A stretch of DNA of 64,000 nt from Lewinellaceae bacterium (GCA_016716135.1 JADJWX010000017.1:87651-151650); one strand, 5' to 3'. Positions 33,787 through 45,300 are shown, counted from the first letter of the stretch. A program made the numbers and translations. The notes: generated by a model not told the origin, from the letters alone.

Positions 33787-36543
33787 TCACAACACCTCCG
33801 ACGGCAGTTTTCCGAACCGCGCCTGAAAGCGCCTGGAAAAAGACCGCACATCGAAATAACCCACCGTCGATGCGATTACAGCAATGGAATTGTACTGACG
33901 ACTCTCCAACATTTCCCGCGCAATATCCAGGCGGATTTCCTGCAAATATTGCTGGGGCGTCAGTCCGGTCAGGCGCTTCAACTGGCGAAGCAACGTAGAC
34001 TCGCTCATGGCAAACTCCAGGGCCAGCGCCGGCACGGTGAGCAGGTGGGAAGCGATGTTTTTCTGTACGTAGACTTCGAAACTTTCCAGCCAGTCCCGAT
34101 CCGATCCGGAAAGATCGTCTGCGACCGGAGCAGTTTCACCCTGAATTTCGCGGAGCCGCGCTGCCTGGTTTTTCAGCAGGTTTGCGATGCGCGCCAGGAG
34201 TTCTTCCTCGTTGAAGGGCTTGGTGAGGTAATCGTCTACACCGATCCGCAGGGCTTTGAGCCGGGCGCGGGCTTCGGCCCGGGCGGTGAGCATGATGACC
34301 GGTATTTGCCGCGTGGCGCCGTTGGATTTTAGTTTCTCCAGGAGATGGTAGCCGTCCATCACAGGCATCATGAGGTCGGAGAGTACCAGCTGACAATTGG
34401 CTGTTGGCTGCTGGCTACCGGCGGAGGGCAGCAGGTAGTCCAGAGCCGCCTGACCATTTGCTGCGGTTACCACCTGGTACGTTTCCGACAGGATCAGACG
34501 GATATAATCCTGCAAATCGGGATTGTCTTCCACGACCAGAATCGTGGATTTCCCTTTCAAATTTGCAGTGGATTCGACGGGATGCTTACCTGCCCGCACC
34601 ACTTCGTTTTGCGCATCTTCGGCCGACTGGCCGGGTACGGCTTGGGCCGCTTGTTCCACCAGGTTGACCGGGAAGCGCATCCGGAAGGTGCTGCCTGCTC
34701 CGGGGCTGCTTTGTGCACTTATGTCGCCACCGAAAAGCCGGGCATATTCCTTGCAAAGGTTGAGTCCGATGCCGGTGCCGCCTTCCGCAGGTTTGTCGGG
34801 GCGGCTGGTTTGAAAAAAACGGTCGAATACCTGCGGCAAGTCGTCGGGGTGAATGCCCGGGCCGGTATCGGCGACGCGGAGGTCCAGCATCCCGTTTTTT
34901 ATCGACAGTTCGACGGAAACGCGGCCGCCTGCGGGGGTAAATTTGAAGGCGTTTGACAGGAGGTTGGTCAGCACCTGGCGGCATTTTTCCCGGTCGATAG
35001 TAGCCACTAAATTAGCCGGCACCGTTGACCGGAAGATAAAATCGATCTGCTTGCTGTCGGCCAGCGATTCGAACTGGGCGACGTGATTTTGGAAAAACCG
35101 GCGCAGGGCAGTCGAAGTTTTCAGCAGCTGCATTTGGCCCATTTCCAGTTTGCGCAAATCCAGGATTTCATTGATGAGTTGTCCGAGTTGGTCCCCGTTC
35201 CGGCGGGCCATTTCCAGCAACCGGCGCTGTTTATCGCTCAGGGTTGCCTCTTTCAACATGGTATTGACGGGGCCGAGCAGGAGGGTTAGCGGGGTACGGA
35301 GTTCATGGCTGATATTGGCAAAAAAACGGGATTTGGCTGCGTCGAGGCTGGCCAACTGCTCTGCTTGCCGGCGATTTTTTTCGTTGGCTTTTCGCAACTG
35401 TGCATAAAAATAAGCCAGGGCGGCAGTCAGCAGAAGTACGAGGAACAAACCGGCCAACAACCAGTTTCGCCGTAGCCGTTCGGAGGCCAATTGTTGGGCC
35501 TGTTCGTCCAATTGCAGTTGTTTTTTGGCATTGTTGTAGCGGGCATCAATCTCAATAACCCTTTCGCGTACCTCTTTTTCATTTTGTGCCAATTCCATCT
35601 GGTACCCTTTATTCAGATAATACCAGGCCGAATCCGACTGTCCCAGTGCCTTGAATAATTCGCCCTGGAACCGGTACATGGCAGCCGCGGCATAGTGTTG
35701 CTCGTGTCCTTCTGCTATGGCCAGATTGGCCATAATCAGAGCTGAATCGTTAAAAATCAGTGCCTGGCGGATGTTTTTTTGCTGAAAATACAAGCTGGCA
35801 ATGGCGCCGTACATGTAACTGCACCCGGTGTAGTCTTCAATTTTTTGATAAAGCCGTAGGCCGGAAAATGCATGTTGAAACCGCTCGGGAAAAGCCTCAC
35901 GAGGCAATACCATATTCATCAGCATGTGGCCGATGGCCGTTTCCAAATCCAGGTTAAATGCGGGTGCGGTGCGCAACGCTTCCCGGGCAAAATAAATGGC
36001 TGAGTCTTGATTGCCATATATCCGTTGCCAGGAGGCCATCCGGATGGCATAGTAGGGATAAATGGAATCCAGGTTATACTGATCGATATCCGTTTTGCTT
36101 TCCCGCAGGTGGATCAGACTTTTCCCCTCACGACCGATTTTTTCATACAGCAAGGCCAAAACCAGGTTGGTTTGCGCGTGTAAATCGGCGAACCGGCCGG
36201 TTTCGCACTGTTTTTTGACTTGCAGGAGTTTTTGTATGGCCACCTCATTGTCCTGGTCTTGTTCGTATGCACTGGCAGCAGCCAGCTGGGCACGCACGCC
36301 GAGGTAACTGTTCAGCTGTCCCTGCGCTTCCAGGGTCGCCAGCAAGTTGGCAGCAATGATTTTGGCGGTATCGTTTTTAAACGAGCGCAGGTAGCGTTCC
36401 ACCCTGGCGATCTCCTGTTTGATGCCGGCATCGGGCATCCGGATATTGCTTTGCGCAGGCAAGGCAAACCAGGCTCCTGTTGTGGAGAAAAAAACACAGA
36501 ACAAACCAACCTTGAGCACATAAAAAAGCGCTTTGAAACGCAT
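33787..36543 (-). CDS. hybrid two-component regulator with TPR-like sensor and AraC output
   Basis: A 918-residue one-protein two-component system. The signal/anchor is MRFKALFYVLKVGLFCVFFS (ATG 36543; a start at 36582 lies upstream of the predicted transcription start). Residues ~35-340 are helical TPR-like repeats in the periplasm. A membrane helix lies at ~360-380 (WLLAGLFLVLLLTAALAYFY). The HisKA domain has H413 in ANISHELRTPLTLLL. The HATPase has LTNLLSNAFKFTP, DTGPGI and GGTGIGLNL. The receiver has phospho-acceptor D in LVLSDLMMPVMDGY and K in DYLTKPF. The C-terminal AraC domain has TPQQYLQEIRLDIAREMLES. This HTCS-like layout is typical of Bacteroidota regulators that respond to nutrients or envelope signals; no polysaccharide locus is adjacent, so the target is unknown. 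Confidence 0.92.
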   Translation of the reverse strand: MRFKALFYVLKVGLFCVFFSTTGAWFALPAQSNIRMPDAGIKQEIARVERYLRSFKNDTAKIIAANLLATLEAQGQLNSYLGVRAQLAAASAYEQDQDNEVAIQKLLQVKKQCETGRFADLHAQTNLVLALLYEKIGREGKSLIHLRESKTDIDQYNLDSIYPYYAIRMASWQRIYGNQDSAIYFAREALRTAPAFNLDLETAIGHMLMNMVLPREAFPERFQHAFSGLRLYQKIEDYTGCSYMYGAIASLYFQQKNIRQALIFNDSALIMANLAIAEGHEQHYAAAAMYRFQGELFKALGQSDSAWYYLNKGYQMELAQNEKEVRERVIEIDARYNNAKKQLQLDEQAQQLASERLRRNWLLAGLFLVLLLTAALAYFYAQLRKANEKNRRQAEQLASLDAAKSRFFANISHELRTPLTLLLGPVNTMLKEATLSDKQRRLLEMARRNGDQLGQLINEILDLRKLEMGQMQLLKTSTALRRFFQNHVAQFESLADSKQIDFIFRSTVPANLVATIDREKCRQVLTNLLSNAFKFTPAGGRVSVELSIKNGMLDLRVADTGPGIHPDDLPQVFDRFFQTSRPDKPAEGGTGIGLNLCKEYARLFGGDISAQSSPGAGSTFRMRFPVNLVEQAAQAVPGQSAEDAQNEVVRAGKHPVESTANLKGKSTILVVEDNPDLQDYIRLILSETYQVVTAANGQAALDYLLPSAGSQQPTANCQLVLSDLMMPVMDGYHLLEKLKSNGATRQIPVIMLTARAEARARLKALRIGVDDYLTKPFNEEELLARIANLLKNQAARLREIQGETAPVADDLSGSDRDWLESFEVYVQKNIASHLLTVPALALEFAMSESTLLRQLKRLTGLTPQQYLQEIRLDIAREMLESRQYNSIAVIASTVGYFDVRSFSRRFQARFGKLPSEVL

Positions 36544-36579
36544 AGGCAGATCGAGCGGGGGGTGTACTTTCAAGTTGCG

Positions 36580-36587
36580 CAAAGGTA
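36580..36587 (-). promoter_or_regulatory. -7 box of the hybrid regulator gene
   Basis: TACCTTTG on the minus strand (36587 to 36580) matches the Bacteroidota -7 box exactly. It lies 36 bases before the ATG at 36543 and rules out the upstream ATG at 36582. No clear -33 TTG is seen. Confidence 0.6.
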
Positions 36588-36610
36588 AACCGAGACACCT
36601 TGCTTAAGGT

Positions 36611-37255
36611 TCAGAATTTATCTCCAAAAGCTAAATCGCCCGCATCGCCCAAACCGGGCACGATGTACGCTTTGCCGGTCAGTTCCTCATCCACCGCGCC
36701 GAGCCAAAGATGCGCCTGCGGATACTGGCGCGCCACTGCCTCCAGGCCGGCTGTGCTGGCAATCACCGCAGTAATATGAATTGCCTTGGGTGTACCGAAA
36801 CGCTCCAGGTGCTTCAGGGTGAGGTTCACGGACGCACCGGTAGCCAGCATGGGATCGGCAAGCACGAGCACGGCATCGTTCAGGTCGCAGCTGCTGACAT
36901 ATTCCATCTGGATATCAAAACTGCCGTCTTTGTGCTGCCGGCGGTAGGCGCTGACGAAAGTGTTGTCGGCCTGGTCAAAATAGTTGAGCAAGCCCTGGTG
37001 AAAGGGAATGCCCGCGCGCAGGATCGTAGCGAGCACCAAGCGATCAGCCGGAACGTCCACATATGAGAGACCGAGCGGTGTTTCCACCTCGATGGATTTG
37101 AATGCCAGGCTTTTGGATAGTTCGTAACCCAAAATTTCCCCCATGCGCTCCAGGTTGCGGCGAAAACGCATGCGATCTTTTTGAATGGCCGCGCTGCGTA
37201 GCTCGGCGATGAACTGATTGGCAATGGAGTGTTGTTCGGAAAGGACGGTGCGCAT
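36611..37255 (-). CDS. upp: uracil phosphoribosyltransferase
   Basis: A 214-residue UPRTase that salvages uracil to UMP using PRPP. Family signatures are clear: LATILRAGIPFHQGLLNYFD, the PRPP-binding loop LADPMLATGASVNLTLKHLE, and the uracil-binding end VPGLGDAGDLAFGDKF. Length fits the family. The ATG at 37255 (MRTVLSEQHSIANQF) was chosen over a longer frame that adds 76 unrelated residues. It is followed 68 bases later by the hybrid regulator promoter region on the same strand, and is probably a single-gene unit. The upstream gap (37256-37634) contains a palindromic element. Confidence 0.93.
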   Translation of the reverse strand: MRTVLSEQHSIANQFIAELRSAAIQKDRMRFRRNLERMGEILGYELSKSLAFKSIEVETPLGLSYVDVPADRLVLATILRAGIPFHQGLLNYFDQADNTFVSAYRRQHKDGSFDIQMEYVSSCDLNDAVLVLADPMLATGASVNLTLKHLERFGTPKAIHITAVIASTAGLEAVARQYPQAHLWLGAVDEELTGKAYIVPGLGDAGDLAFGDKF

Positions 37256-37429
37256 GGTATTTTGACCCCTCGGTTCGTGTTTAGTGTGGAGGCAAGTTAC
37301 TGCGCACAAGGCACATTTTTCGGTTTGGGGCAAGTAAAGTGCGCGTGTTGGTCTGACGACTCCAAGTCTAATGTGACAAAGATGTATTAAGAAAGTAGTG
37401 GGCAAATCTTTAACGGCAAACCCCGTAGG

Positions 37430-37550
37430 CTCGTAGCGTATTTCCCGCAGAGTTACGCGGAGTTCCGCAGAGTTTTCCTTCATCGGGATGGGAACTCTGC
37501 GGAACTCCGCGAATTAACTCTGTGCAACTCTGCGGGAAATACGCTACGAG
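37430..37550. repeat. palindromic intergenic element with 25-bp arms
   Basis: Arms 37430-37454 (starting CTCGTAGCGTATTTCCCGCA) and 37526-37550 are perfect complements. The interior contains further complementary blocks around CTTCATCGGGATGG. A related, partly rearranged copy occurs at about 3011-3107. A fragment resembling the 2901-3358 terminal repeat (TGACAAAGATGTATTAA) lies just outside at about 37373-37390. No coding function. Confidence 0.75.
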
Positions 37551-37634
37551 CTAACTATTTATAACACTTGGTTTCTTAAATTGAGGACAGTAGACTCCAA
37601 ATCATCCGACCAAAAAGGGCAGGTAGCACACAAG

Positions 37635-39044
37635 TCACTTCGCCCCAAGTTTTCCCAGCAACCAATCCCGCTCGGCCACCGATTCCGCCGCTTCGATCCG
37701 GGCGGCCAGCCGCTTACGAGCTGCCGGGCGCTTGCCGGCCAGGAGCATCAGCTTTTTGGTAAACTTGATCAGGTTCAGGTAACTGTCGCGGTGGTAGCCC
37801 AGTGCTTTGTGCCGCCGCAGGAATGCCTGAAAACTGTCGAGCAAACTGGCCAGCGCCGGCCATTCGTCCAACTCAAAATAACTGCGCAACAGCATTTTGC
37901 GCGCATCCAATTGGATGAACACATCCGAAAATTCCACCTCCCGAAGCAAAGCCAGTACCGGTTCGTATTCCGAGCGGCGGAAGTGGTAGCCGGCAAGGGC
38001 ATAGCGATAGGTATTTTCCCGGTCGGGTTCGGGCAGGAGTGTTTTGCCTTTTTCCAAAAAATCGAGGCTCCAGGTATGTTCGCCAAGCAATTGTGCGAGG
38101 TTGAGAATATTGATAAACGTGTACTTCGGCAGCCGGCCGTTTTCAAGCAAAATACCGCCGTCGAGCGCTTCGCGGTAGAGGTCGAAGGCTTCGCGGGTGT
38201 AGGCGCGCTCGCCGCGGTTGTGGCGCCGGATGGCGAAGTTGATCGCCGCCATGTACAGGTCGCGGGCTTCAGCGGGCGGAAACAGCGCCACATGCCGGCG
38301 CAAGGCAGCCTTAAACTGCTGGAAGGGCGCCTCACTGTCGGGCTTGGCCAGGGCTTCGGCGCCGGCGTACACCAACGCCAGTGCGGGGTTGTCGGTTTCG
38401 GCGGCATCGGCGGCAGTTTGCAGCGCCAGGTCGGACAGCGGCACCGGTGGCGGCGCCGAACGGGAGAGCGAAGCCAGGGAGCGGGCAGTGGCCGTCCAGC
38501 GCATATTTTCCAACAGGAAAAAGTTGGCCAACGCCTCGGTGGTACGGGCCATATTGGTGCCGCCGCCGCGCCGGTGCATGGCCTGCCGGGCAAAAATTTC
38601 GTTTTGCAGCTGGTATTCGAACAGCCACCACCCGGCGTTGCGGTAGGGGGCTTCGGCGTGCAGGCGTTCCAGTTTGCGGGTGTTGGTGTCGAAGTGGGCC
38701 AGAAGGCCGCGCTTGCGGAACGCCCGGCAGCGCAAAAGTTTGGTCTGAAGGGATTCGGATTGCAATTCTTCCACGGCCAGAAACTGCTCCAGGCGTTCGC
38801 TGAAAAAGTTCAGCGTGTAGTTGAGTTGTTTTTTGTTAAATTTTTTTCCCGGGAATAGGCTGCTCCAGGCATTTTCAGGCGTCAACCCGGCTATACCTTT
38901 TTTTGATTGTCTGACAAGAAATTCAAAAAAATGACTTACATCTTTTCGCTTATTAAAATACGGGGAGTGCAAAAACTTACCAAAACGCGTAATTTCAGCA
39001 GAATTTAACGTCGAAAACAATGCAACCGCCAGGGTTTCACGCAT
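37635..39044 (-). CDS. helical-repeat protein of unknown function
   Basis: A 469-residue cytoplasmic-looking protein (no signal peptide) starting at ATG 39044 (MRETLAVALFSTLNSAEITR). The N-terminus has FGKFLHSPYFNKRKDVSHFF and SLFPGKKFNKKQLNYTLNFF. The rest is leucine- and alanine-rich amphipathic helices spaced like TPR or other solenoid repeats. I recall similar ~500-residue uncharacterised proteins in Saprospiria but no named family. It starts 80 bases from the divergent secreted-protein gene at 39124. No functional claim is made. Confidence 0.75.
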   Translation of the reverse strand: MRETLAVALFSTLNSAEITRFGKFLHSPYFNKRKDVSHFFEFLVRQSKKGIAGLTPENAWSSLFPGKKFNKKQLNYTLNFFSERLEQFLAVEELQSESLQTKLLRCRAFRKRGLLAHFDTNTRKLERLHAEAPYRNAGWWLFEYQLQNEIFARQAMHRRGGGTNMARTTEALANFFLLENMRWTATARSLASLSRSAPPPVPLSDLALQTAADAAETDNPALALVYAGAEALAKPDSEAPFQQFKAALRRHVALFPPAEARDLYMAAINFAIRRHNRGERAYTREAFDLYREALDGGILLENGRLPKYTFINILNLAQLLGEHTWSLDFLEKGKTLLPEPDRENTYRYALAGYHFRRSEYEPVLALLREVEFSDVFIQLDARKMLLRSYFELDEWPALASLLDSFQAFLRRHKALGYHRDSYLNLIKFTKKLMLLAGKRPAARKRLAARIEAAESVAERDWLLGKLGAK

Positions 39045-39123
39045 ATTATTTTTTTGATTCAAAAGTAAAAATGTCACAGAAATGCTCGCCGGCAAACCCG
39101 CATTTTGTCAAAAAACAACAAGC

Positions 39124-42035
39124 ATGAATACCCGACACGTAAACACGCGCTTTTTTCTACTTCTGTTGCTGGCCTGCTGCTTTTCTACCAGCAGCCTGGT
39201 TGCGCAAGGATTTATCCGGAAATACCCCTTTTTCACCTGGAGCCAGGGCGGCGGCCAAAGCCTGTTCCCACAAGCCGACGGCAGTTTCCGCATGACCGCC
39301 CTCGCCTACCCCGATTTTGGCGTGGATGTGCAACTGCAATGGTTGCACACGGATGACCAGGGCTTTTTAGTTCAAGGCGACAGCCTGTACACTCCGAACT
39401 CCGGCTCGCCGGTATACGGCAACGATATTTTCCTGTTGGAAAACGGCGGTTACCTGCGTGCCTACATCGACACGAACCGGCTGCTGCTGCATCGGTACGA
39501 CGTTGGTGGTACGATGTTGTGGGAATCGGTTCAGGCGCTGCCCGATTCGGGTTGGAACGCCCTGGTTTCTGTTGTGGCAAATGCCGCCGAAGAGACGTTT
39601 GTGCGCTGCTACAACTTTGGCGGCAATGCGACGGTAGCGGATGATGGTATGCTGTTCAAATTCGCCGCCGACGGCACCTTGCTTTGGGACGCGGTGTATC
39701 CGTTCACGCTGACCTACGTTATCCCAAGCAGACTACAGCCGACTGCCGACGGCGGTTGCCTTTTTAACAATTGGGGCACTGTTGACACCAATACACTTGC
39801 CGACGAAGTCTTATTCCGCTTTGACGGCAACGGTACCATGGCCTGGTATTACAGCCCCTACCCCGCCCGCCTGTGGCCGCATTTTGACGGACAAATTTTC
39901 GACCTGAACAGCCAGGGCCAAACGTATCTTTTTGCGCAAGAAGTCGACAATTCAACCAATACCAACCCGCTCCGCCTGGACAAACTTTCCCCAACCGGGC
40001 AATTGCTGGACAGTGTTTATCTGAATACACTTTTGAATAACGACAAGTATCTCGAAGGCGAACTGGTCATAGCCACTGCCGACGGGGGCGCCGTCGTCGT
40101 GGTGCAGGAACGCCTGCTGAATGCCTGGTACTATGTCACCGCACGGATACAGCCCGACGGCAGCCTGGCCTGGCAGCGCCCGCTGGGATTTTTGTCCGAC
40201 GCCTTGCCGACTGAATTTTACCAGGGACGCGAACTTCCCGACGGCAGCCTTGTGCTGTATGCCTATCAGGGCACCGAGTTGTACCTGATCAAACTCGGCG
40301 CCGACGGCAAGATTTACCCGCATTCGCTGACCGGGCAGATTGCCCGCGACTCCACGTTCAATTGTGTGTTGGACGCTTTTGATCCGCCGCTGGAAGGTTG
40401 GGCGGTGCAGGCCACCGGCAACGGACTGACGCAATACGCCAGCAGCAATGCCGCCGGCCGGTATGTCTTTTCGGATCTGGACAACGGCAATTACGAGATC
40501 GTTCTAACGCCGCCGAGTTACCTCTGGGAGCCTTGTTTCGATACCGTCCAACTTACGTTCACCAGTCCGGCGCCGATAGCCGACACGCTGGATTTTCCGG
40601 TGCAGTCGTTGTACGACTGCCCATTGATGGAAGTTGATATTGCCACGCCCTTTCTGCGCCGTTGTTTTGGAAACACCTTTGCCGTGCATTACTGCAATGT
40701 GGGCAATGAAACTGCCGACCCGGTATCGGTTACCGTATTGCTGGACCCGTTGCTTACGGTGGATTCCGCCTCTATTCCGTACACGCAGGACGGGCAATTA
40801 TTAACTTTTGACCTGGGGGTAGTTGCGGCAGGCGCCTGCGGGAGTTTCAAATTGTTCACTGCCTTGAGTTGCGATGCCGAACTGGGGCAAACCTTGTGCG
40901 TGGAAGCGCATATTTTCCCCGATACAATTTGCGCCATGAATCTGCCGAACTGGTCGGGGGCGCAAGTGGAAGTTTCGGCAGAATGCGCCGGCGACTCCGT
41001 GATTTTCCTGATCCACAACACCGGCACGGCAACCATGCCCAATGCACTTGATTTCATTATTGTAGACGACCATGTGATCACCCGGCAGGGCATGTTCCAA
41101 CTGCCTCCGGGCGGCATACATCCGGAAACCGTGCCCGCCGACGGCAGCACCTGGCGGTTGATTGCCGAACAGGAGCCGGGGTTCCCGTTTGGTCCGCAAA
41201 AACCAAGCGTGGGGATGGAGGCTTGTTTGAGCAACCCGCAGGAAATCCCAGTTGGGGCATGCTGAATATGTTTACCAACTACACCGGGAACCCTTTTCAC
41301 GATACTGATTGCCGGACGGTCATCGGCGCCTGGGACCCGAATGATAAACAGGCATTGCCGATTGGCGTGGACGCGCCGCACTTTATCGAACAAAACCAGC
41401 CCTTGGAGTACCTGATCCGCTTTCAGAATACCGGCACCGATACGGCTTTTACCGTTGTCATACGCGACACGCTTTCGCCCTGGCTAAACCCGGCCAGCAT
41501 CCGGCCTGGCGCTTCCAGCCATCCGTATCGCTGGGCACTCAGCGGAGCAGGCATTCTGACCATCACATTCGAAAACATTATGCTCCCCGACTCCAATGTC
41601 AACGAAGCGGCTTCGCATGGTTTTGTGCAATTCCGTATTGACCAGCAACGCGACAACCCGTTGGGTGCTGTGATTGAAAACCGGGCCGGCATTTATTTTG
41701 ATTTCAACGAACCGGTAATCACCAACACTGTATTTCATACCGTGGGCGAAAACTTCCTGCCGACTGCCACGCGGAGTCTAAGCGTAGCACCGCTGCAACT
41801 CCGGATTTGGCCAAACCCGGCTACGCACCAAACAACCGTTAAACTTGACGAGTTATATCGCCCTGGGCGTCTCCTGATGCTGCGCGCAGCCTCCGGACGT
41901 CTGATACACACATGGCCTGCGCAATATCTCCGGCAGGAATGCCCACGTGCCGGGGTTCCTGCGGGTTTGTATTGGTTGGAACTTCGGGACGAGGGTCGGT
42001 TGATCGCGGCTGGAAAGTTGATTTGGATGGATTAG
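39124..42035 (+). CDS. large secreted protein with DUF7619-like and T9SS domains (frameshifted)
   Basis: One secreted protein of about 970 residues, interrupted by a frameshift near 41240. The signal peptide is MNTRHVNTRFFLLLLLACCF then STSSLVAQ (ATG 39124). Residues ~25-400 resemble a beta-propeller-like region (repeated DGGxx and LDxxxDGTLxW motifs). A carboxypeptidase-like segment follows (ASSNAAGRYVFSDLDNGNYE), then cysteine-containing beta-sandwiches. In frame one the end reads ACLSNPQEIPVGAC and stops at 41265. In the next frame the protein continues PAGNPSWGMLNMFTNYTGNP, IGAWDPNDKQALPIGV and EYLIRFQNTGTDTA, a domain common in T9SS cargo. It ends with the sorting domain LRIWPNPATHQTTVKL ... 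GLYWLELRDEGRLIAAGKLI. One extra C in AACCCG would join them as NPAGNPSWG. Confidence 0.82.
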
Positions 42036-42054
42036 CGCATTACTTCCCTGTTTT

Positions 42055-42117
42055 AAAACACATAGGCACATAGATCACAAAGATTATTTCTCTGTGTTCT
42101 CTGTGCCTATGTGTTTT
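42055..42117. repeat. 16-bp-arm inverted repeat
   Basis: AAAACACATAGGCACA (42055-42070) and its exact complement (42102-42117) flank a 31-base loop. It lies 20 bases after the stop of the 39124-42035 gene and may serve as its terminator, though no clean T-run follows. Confidence 0.7.
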
Positions 42118-42138
42118 GAAAATAGTCGGCGGGTAAAT

Positions 42139-42172
42139 AAAAAAAGCCCCCCTCCAGCATTTGGAGAGAGGC
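42139..42172 (-). terminator. rho-independent terminator of giant gene A
   Basis: On the minus strand a GC-rich stem (GCCTCTCTCCA/TGGAGGGGGGC with loop AATGC) is followed by T7. The same terminator, with about 40 further bases including GATTTTAA/TTAAAATC arms, recurs at 50773-50806 downstream of giant gene B, so the duplicated cassette includes its terminator. Confidence 0.8.
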
Positions 42173-42314
42173 CATCCCAAAAACCGATTTTAAAGTATGT
42201 TAAAATCGATTCTTAGTTAAAATGGTTTCTCGTTCCTGGTTTCTGGTTAGAAGGTTGTCAACATCCGAAATGGCGTACAAAACCTTCTAACCTTCTAACC
42301 AGTAACCTTCTAAC

Positions 42315-45300
42315 CTATTTGCTCTGAATCATCTTACGCGTGGCGCTGTTGCTGGCAGTTTCCAACTGGTAGTACAGCACACCCGAGGTGTTCAGCACTG
42401 CGCGGTCGATTGTTACCGCGTTGTAGCCTTTGCTGTAGTCACCGCGCTGCGTGAAGATCATCCGGCCCGACTCATCAAAGATCGACAGCGTTGCTTCGGC
42501 TGCCTCCGGCAGGTAGAAGCCAATCTGTGTCTTGTTGATGAACGGGTTCGGCGTGTTCTGGTACAACTCGAAGCCCAGACCAGCGATTGTCGATCCGTTC
42601 GCGCCGTTGAAGCGGAAGGCAACACTCAGGCGCTCGGCGCCGGCGTTGTACGCCTCGGCTTTCGTGATCCGGCTCGATACGCCCAGCATCTGGCTCAACT
42701 GGCCGTTGGCTTTGGCGCGGAACGTCAGCGCAAATTCTGCCTGGTTGGCGCCATCCCACGACGTGGTCAGCGCACCTTCTTTGGCAAACACGCCAAAGTT
42801 GTCCAACTGCATGCTTGCGCCCGGAGCGATGTTCACCAATTCCAGGTTGTTGTAGTTCATCGTGAACTGGTAGCCCTGTACTTTCTCGGCGGCTTTGAAC
42901 GTCACCGTGAATTCCTCGCCGGCTTTCACCGCGCGGTCTTCAACGTCGAACAACAAAGTGCCGGCCGTACGGTCTTCCGTGCTCATCAGGCTGCTCGTTA
43001 CGGCGTTGCCGTTCACGTCACCCGTCTTAACCGATACGAAGTCCTCGTCGTCCATGCTGGCTTGCATGTTCGCGATCTGCTTCGTTTCAGGGAAGATCGC
43101 AGCAAACGGATTGTTCTGGTTCGGGAACGTGTAGGTCTTGTCTACAAAGCGCCACGACGTGTTGTTCGGCAACTCCGTGTAGATACCAAGGATCAACTTA
43201 CGCAACTCAACAATGTCGAACGTCGTGATCGAACGGCTGTTGTTAGCATCCGCGGCGATCATTTTGTACGGCGTGTTCAGCGGCTCAAGGCCAAGGATGT
43301 GCTTGTTGATCAGCACCAGGTCAAACGTCGATACGCCATTCAGCGGATCGTTGTCCTTCATCGGCGTGAGCGTAAAGTCACCGGCAAGCGGTACGGCATT
43401 CAGCATGTAGTCACCTGTCTGGTTCGTTACATCGAACAAGCTACCGCCCGGAAGCGCCGGGTGGCTGCCCGTCAGCGTCACTGTTGCATCTTCCAGGCCA
43501 TTGGCGCCTTCTGTTTTCAGCGCACCGGCTACGTTGCCAAGTTGGTGCCACAGATGCCCATGTTATCCTGAACGATCACGTAGGTCTCGCAGTAGTCGGC
43601 ATTGCCGGCCAGATCGATCGACCACAATTCCACGAACTGCGTTCCCAGTTCGCTGCAGTCAAACGTCACACTCTTCTGCGGCGTGCCGTCCGGGTTCAGC
43701 GGGAAGCCCGTACCGGTACCCGACTTGCGGATCGCCGTTTTCAGGAGGTTCGACGGCGTGCAGTTATCTTCAGTGTACTGCAGGAAGTCCGTATCCCACA
43801 GCGCGATCATCTGCGTCGGCATGATGTTCACGCTCAGGCCGTTGATGCATACCACCGTCGGCTTCTTGCAATCTTTCACTACGAAAGTGTATTCGCAAAT
43901 CTCTTCGTTGCCGCAACCGTCCGTGATCACCCACTTGATCTTGTGTGTGCCGTACGGCAACTGCGGTACTACGTAGTTGTTCGGCTGTTGGATCGTGTTC
44001 CAGCGCACGCAGGCAGTCTTGTCGTTGCCGCTTACCGTGTTCTGGATCGTGAAGCCGTACTTCTGATTCGACGGTACCGGACGCTCGTCGAAAGCGCTCG
44101 GCGTGCCGCCCGTGAAGTTCGGGTTCTGCGCGTTGCCGAACTGAACATTGTTGTAACCCGGCGGGTTGCTGCTCGATACCACCGTCTCCATCACACCGTC
44201 GCCGTTCAAATCAAGGAACAGGATGTAGCGGATGTTCACATTCGAGCCCGAGCACAGGTCCGTAGCGGTGATACACAGGTCCGTCGGCGCTTCGCACAGG
44301 TCGTGGCTGCCGGTCTGCGAATCATACCAGTACGATTCGTTCCAGAACTGCGGGTCGTTCGCCGTCAGGTCGCAAATTTCTACCGGGCTGGCAGGACACT
44401 GCACAACCGGCTTCTGACCGTCGATGATCTTGATGATCTGCTTGTACTTGAAGCAGTTGTTATTCGCAATGCTCGGTACCGTAACCTGCTGGTTGGTAGC
44501 ATAGTTCGTGTACGTGCCACCGTGGTAGAACACCGAGTAGTTCAGCGTCTGCGGGTCTGTCGGGTTCACCCGTACGTTCGTCGGCTGCCACGGCTGCGGC
44601 GTGCCCAGCGGGGAGATCGTCGGACCTACCAGGTTCGCAGGGTTGTTTGATGTGGCGTTCGGATTCGGGTTCGGAACCTCCACACAAGGCTGGTTCGGGC
44701 TGTAGGTGCACCAGTTGATCACTGTCCACGTACGCTCGATCTTGTAGCAGGCATCCGGTACAACCGTGAAGATCTCGTCTTCGAACGATACTCCCAGCAA
44801 CTCACAGTCTTCGCCGTTAAACTCAGGCTCGCCGTAGTTGCCTGTGCCGTCGCATACCGTCACGATCACGTCGTTCGGGAACTTCAGCCAGTAGTCTTGC
44901 TCGTAGTTTACAAAAATACGCTGCGTGCACTGGCTCGATTGGCCATGGCAGTCAAAGGCACGGAACGTACGCGTGATCGTACCTTTCGAGCACAGTGTGT
45001 CGAAGAAGTTGTAGTTCGCCGTGTGCGACAAACCACACTGACCCTGGTAAACCTGGGCAGTATCCAGGCAGCAGTTGTCATACACTGCCGCTTTGCCGTA
45101 TGCCCACAGGCTCGGGTCGAAGTTCTCGCAACTTACCGTTACGTTCGCCGGAGACTGGCACACCGGTTTGATCTTATCCTGTACGGATACCGTGATCATA
45201 CACTCGTTCCGTACCGGTTCGCCGCTCGGGCCCACCACGATATTACCGTTGGCATCCAATTGATAAACCGTCAGGATCACCGTTTGCTCGGTACCTACCT

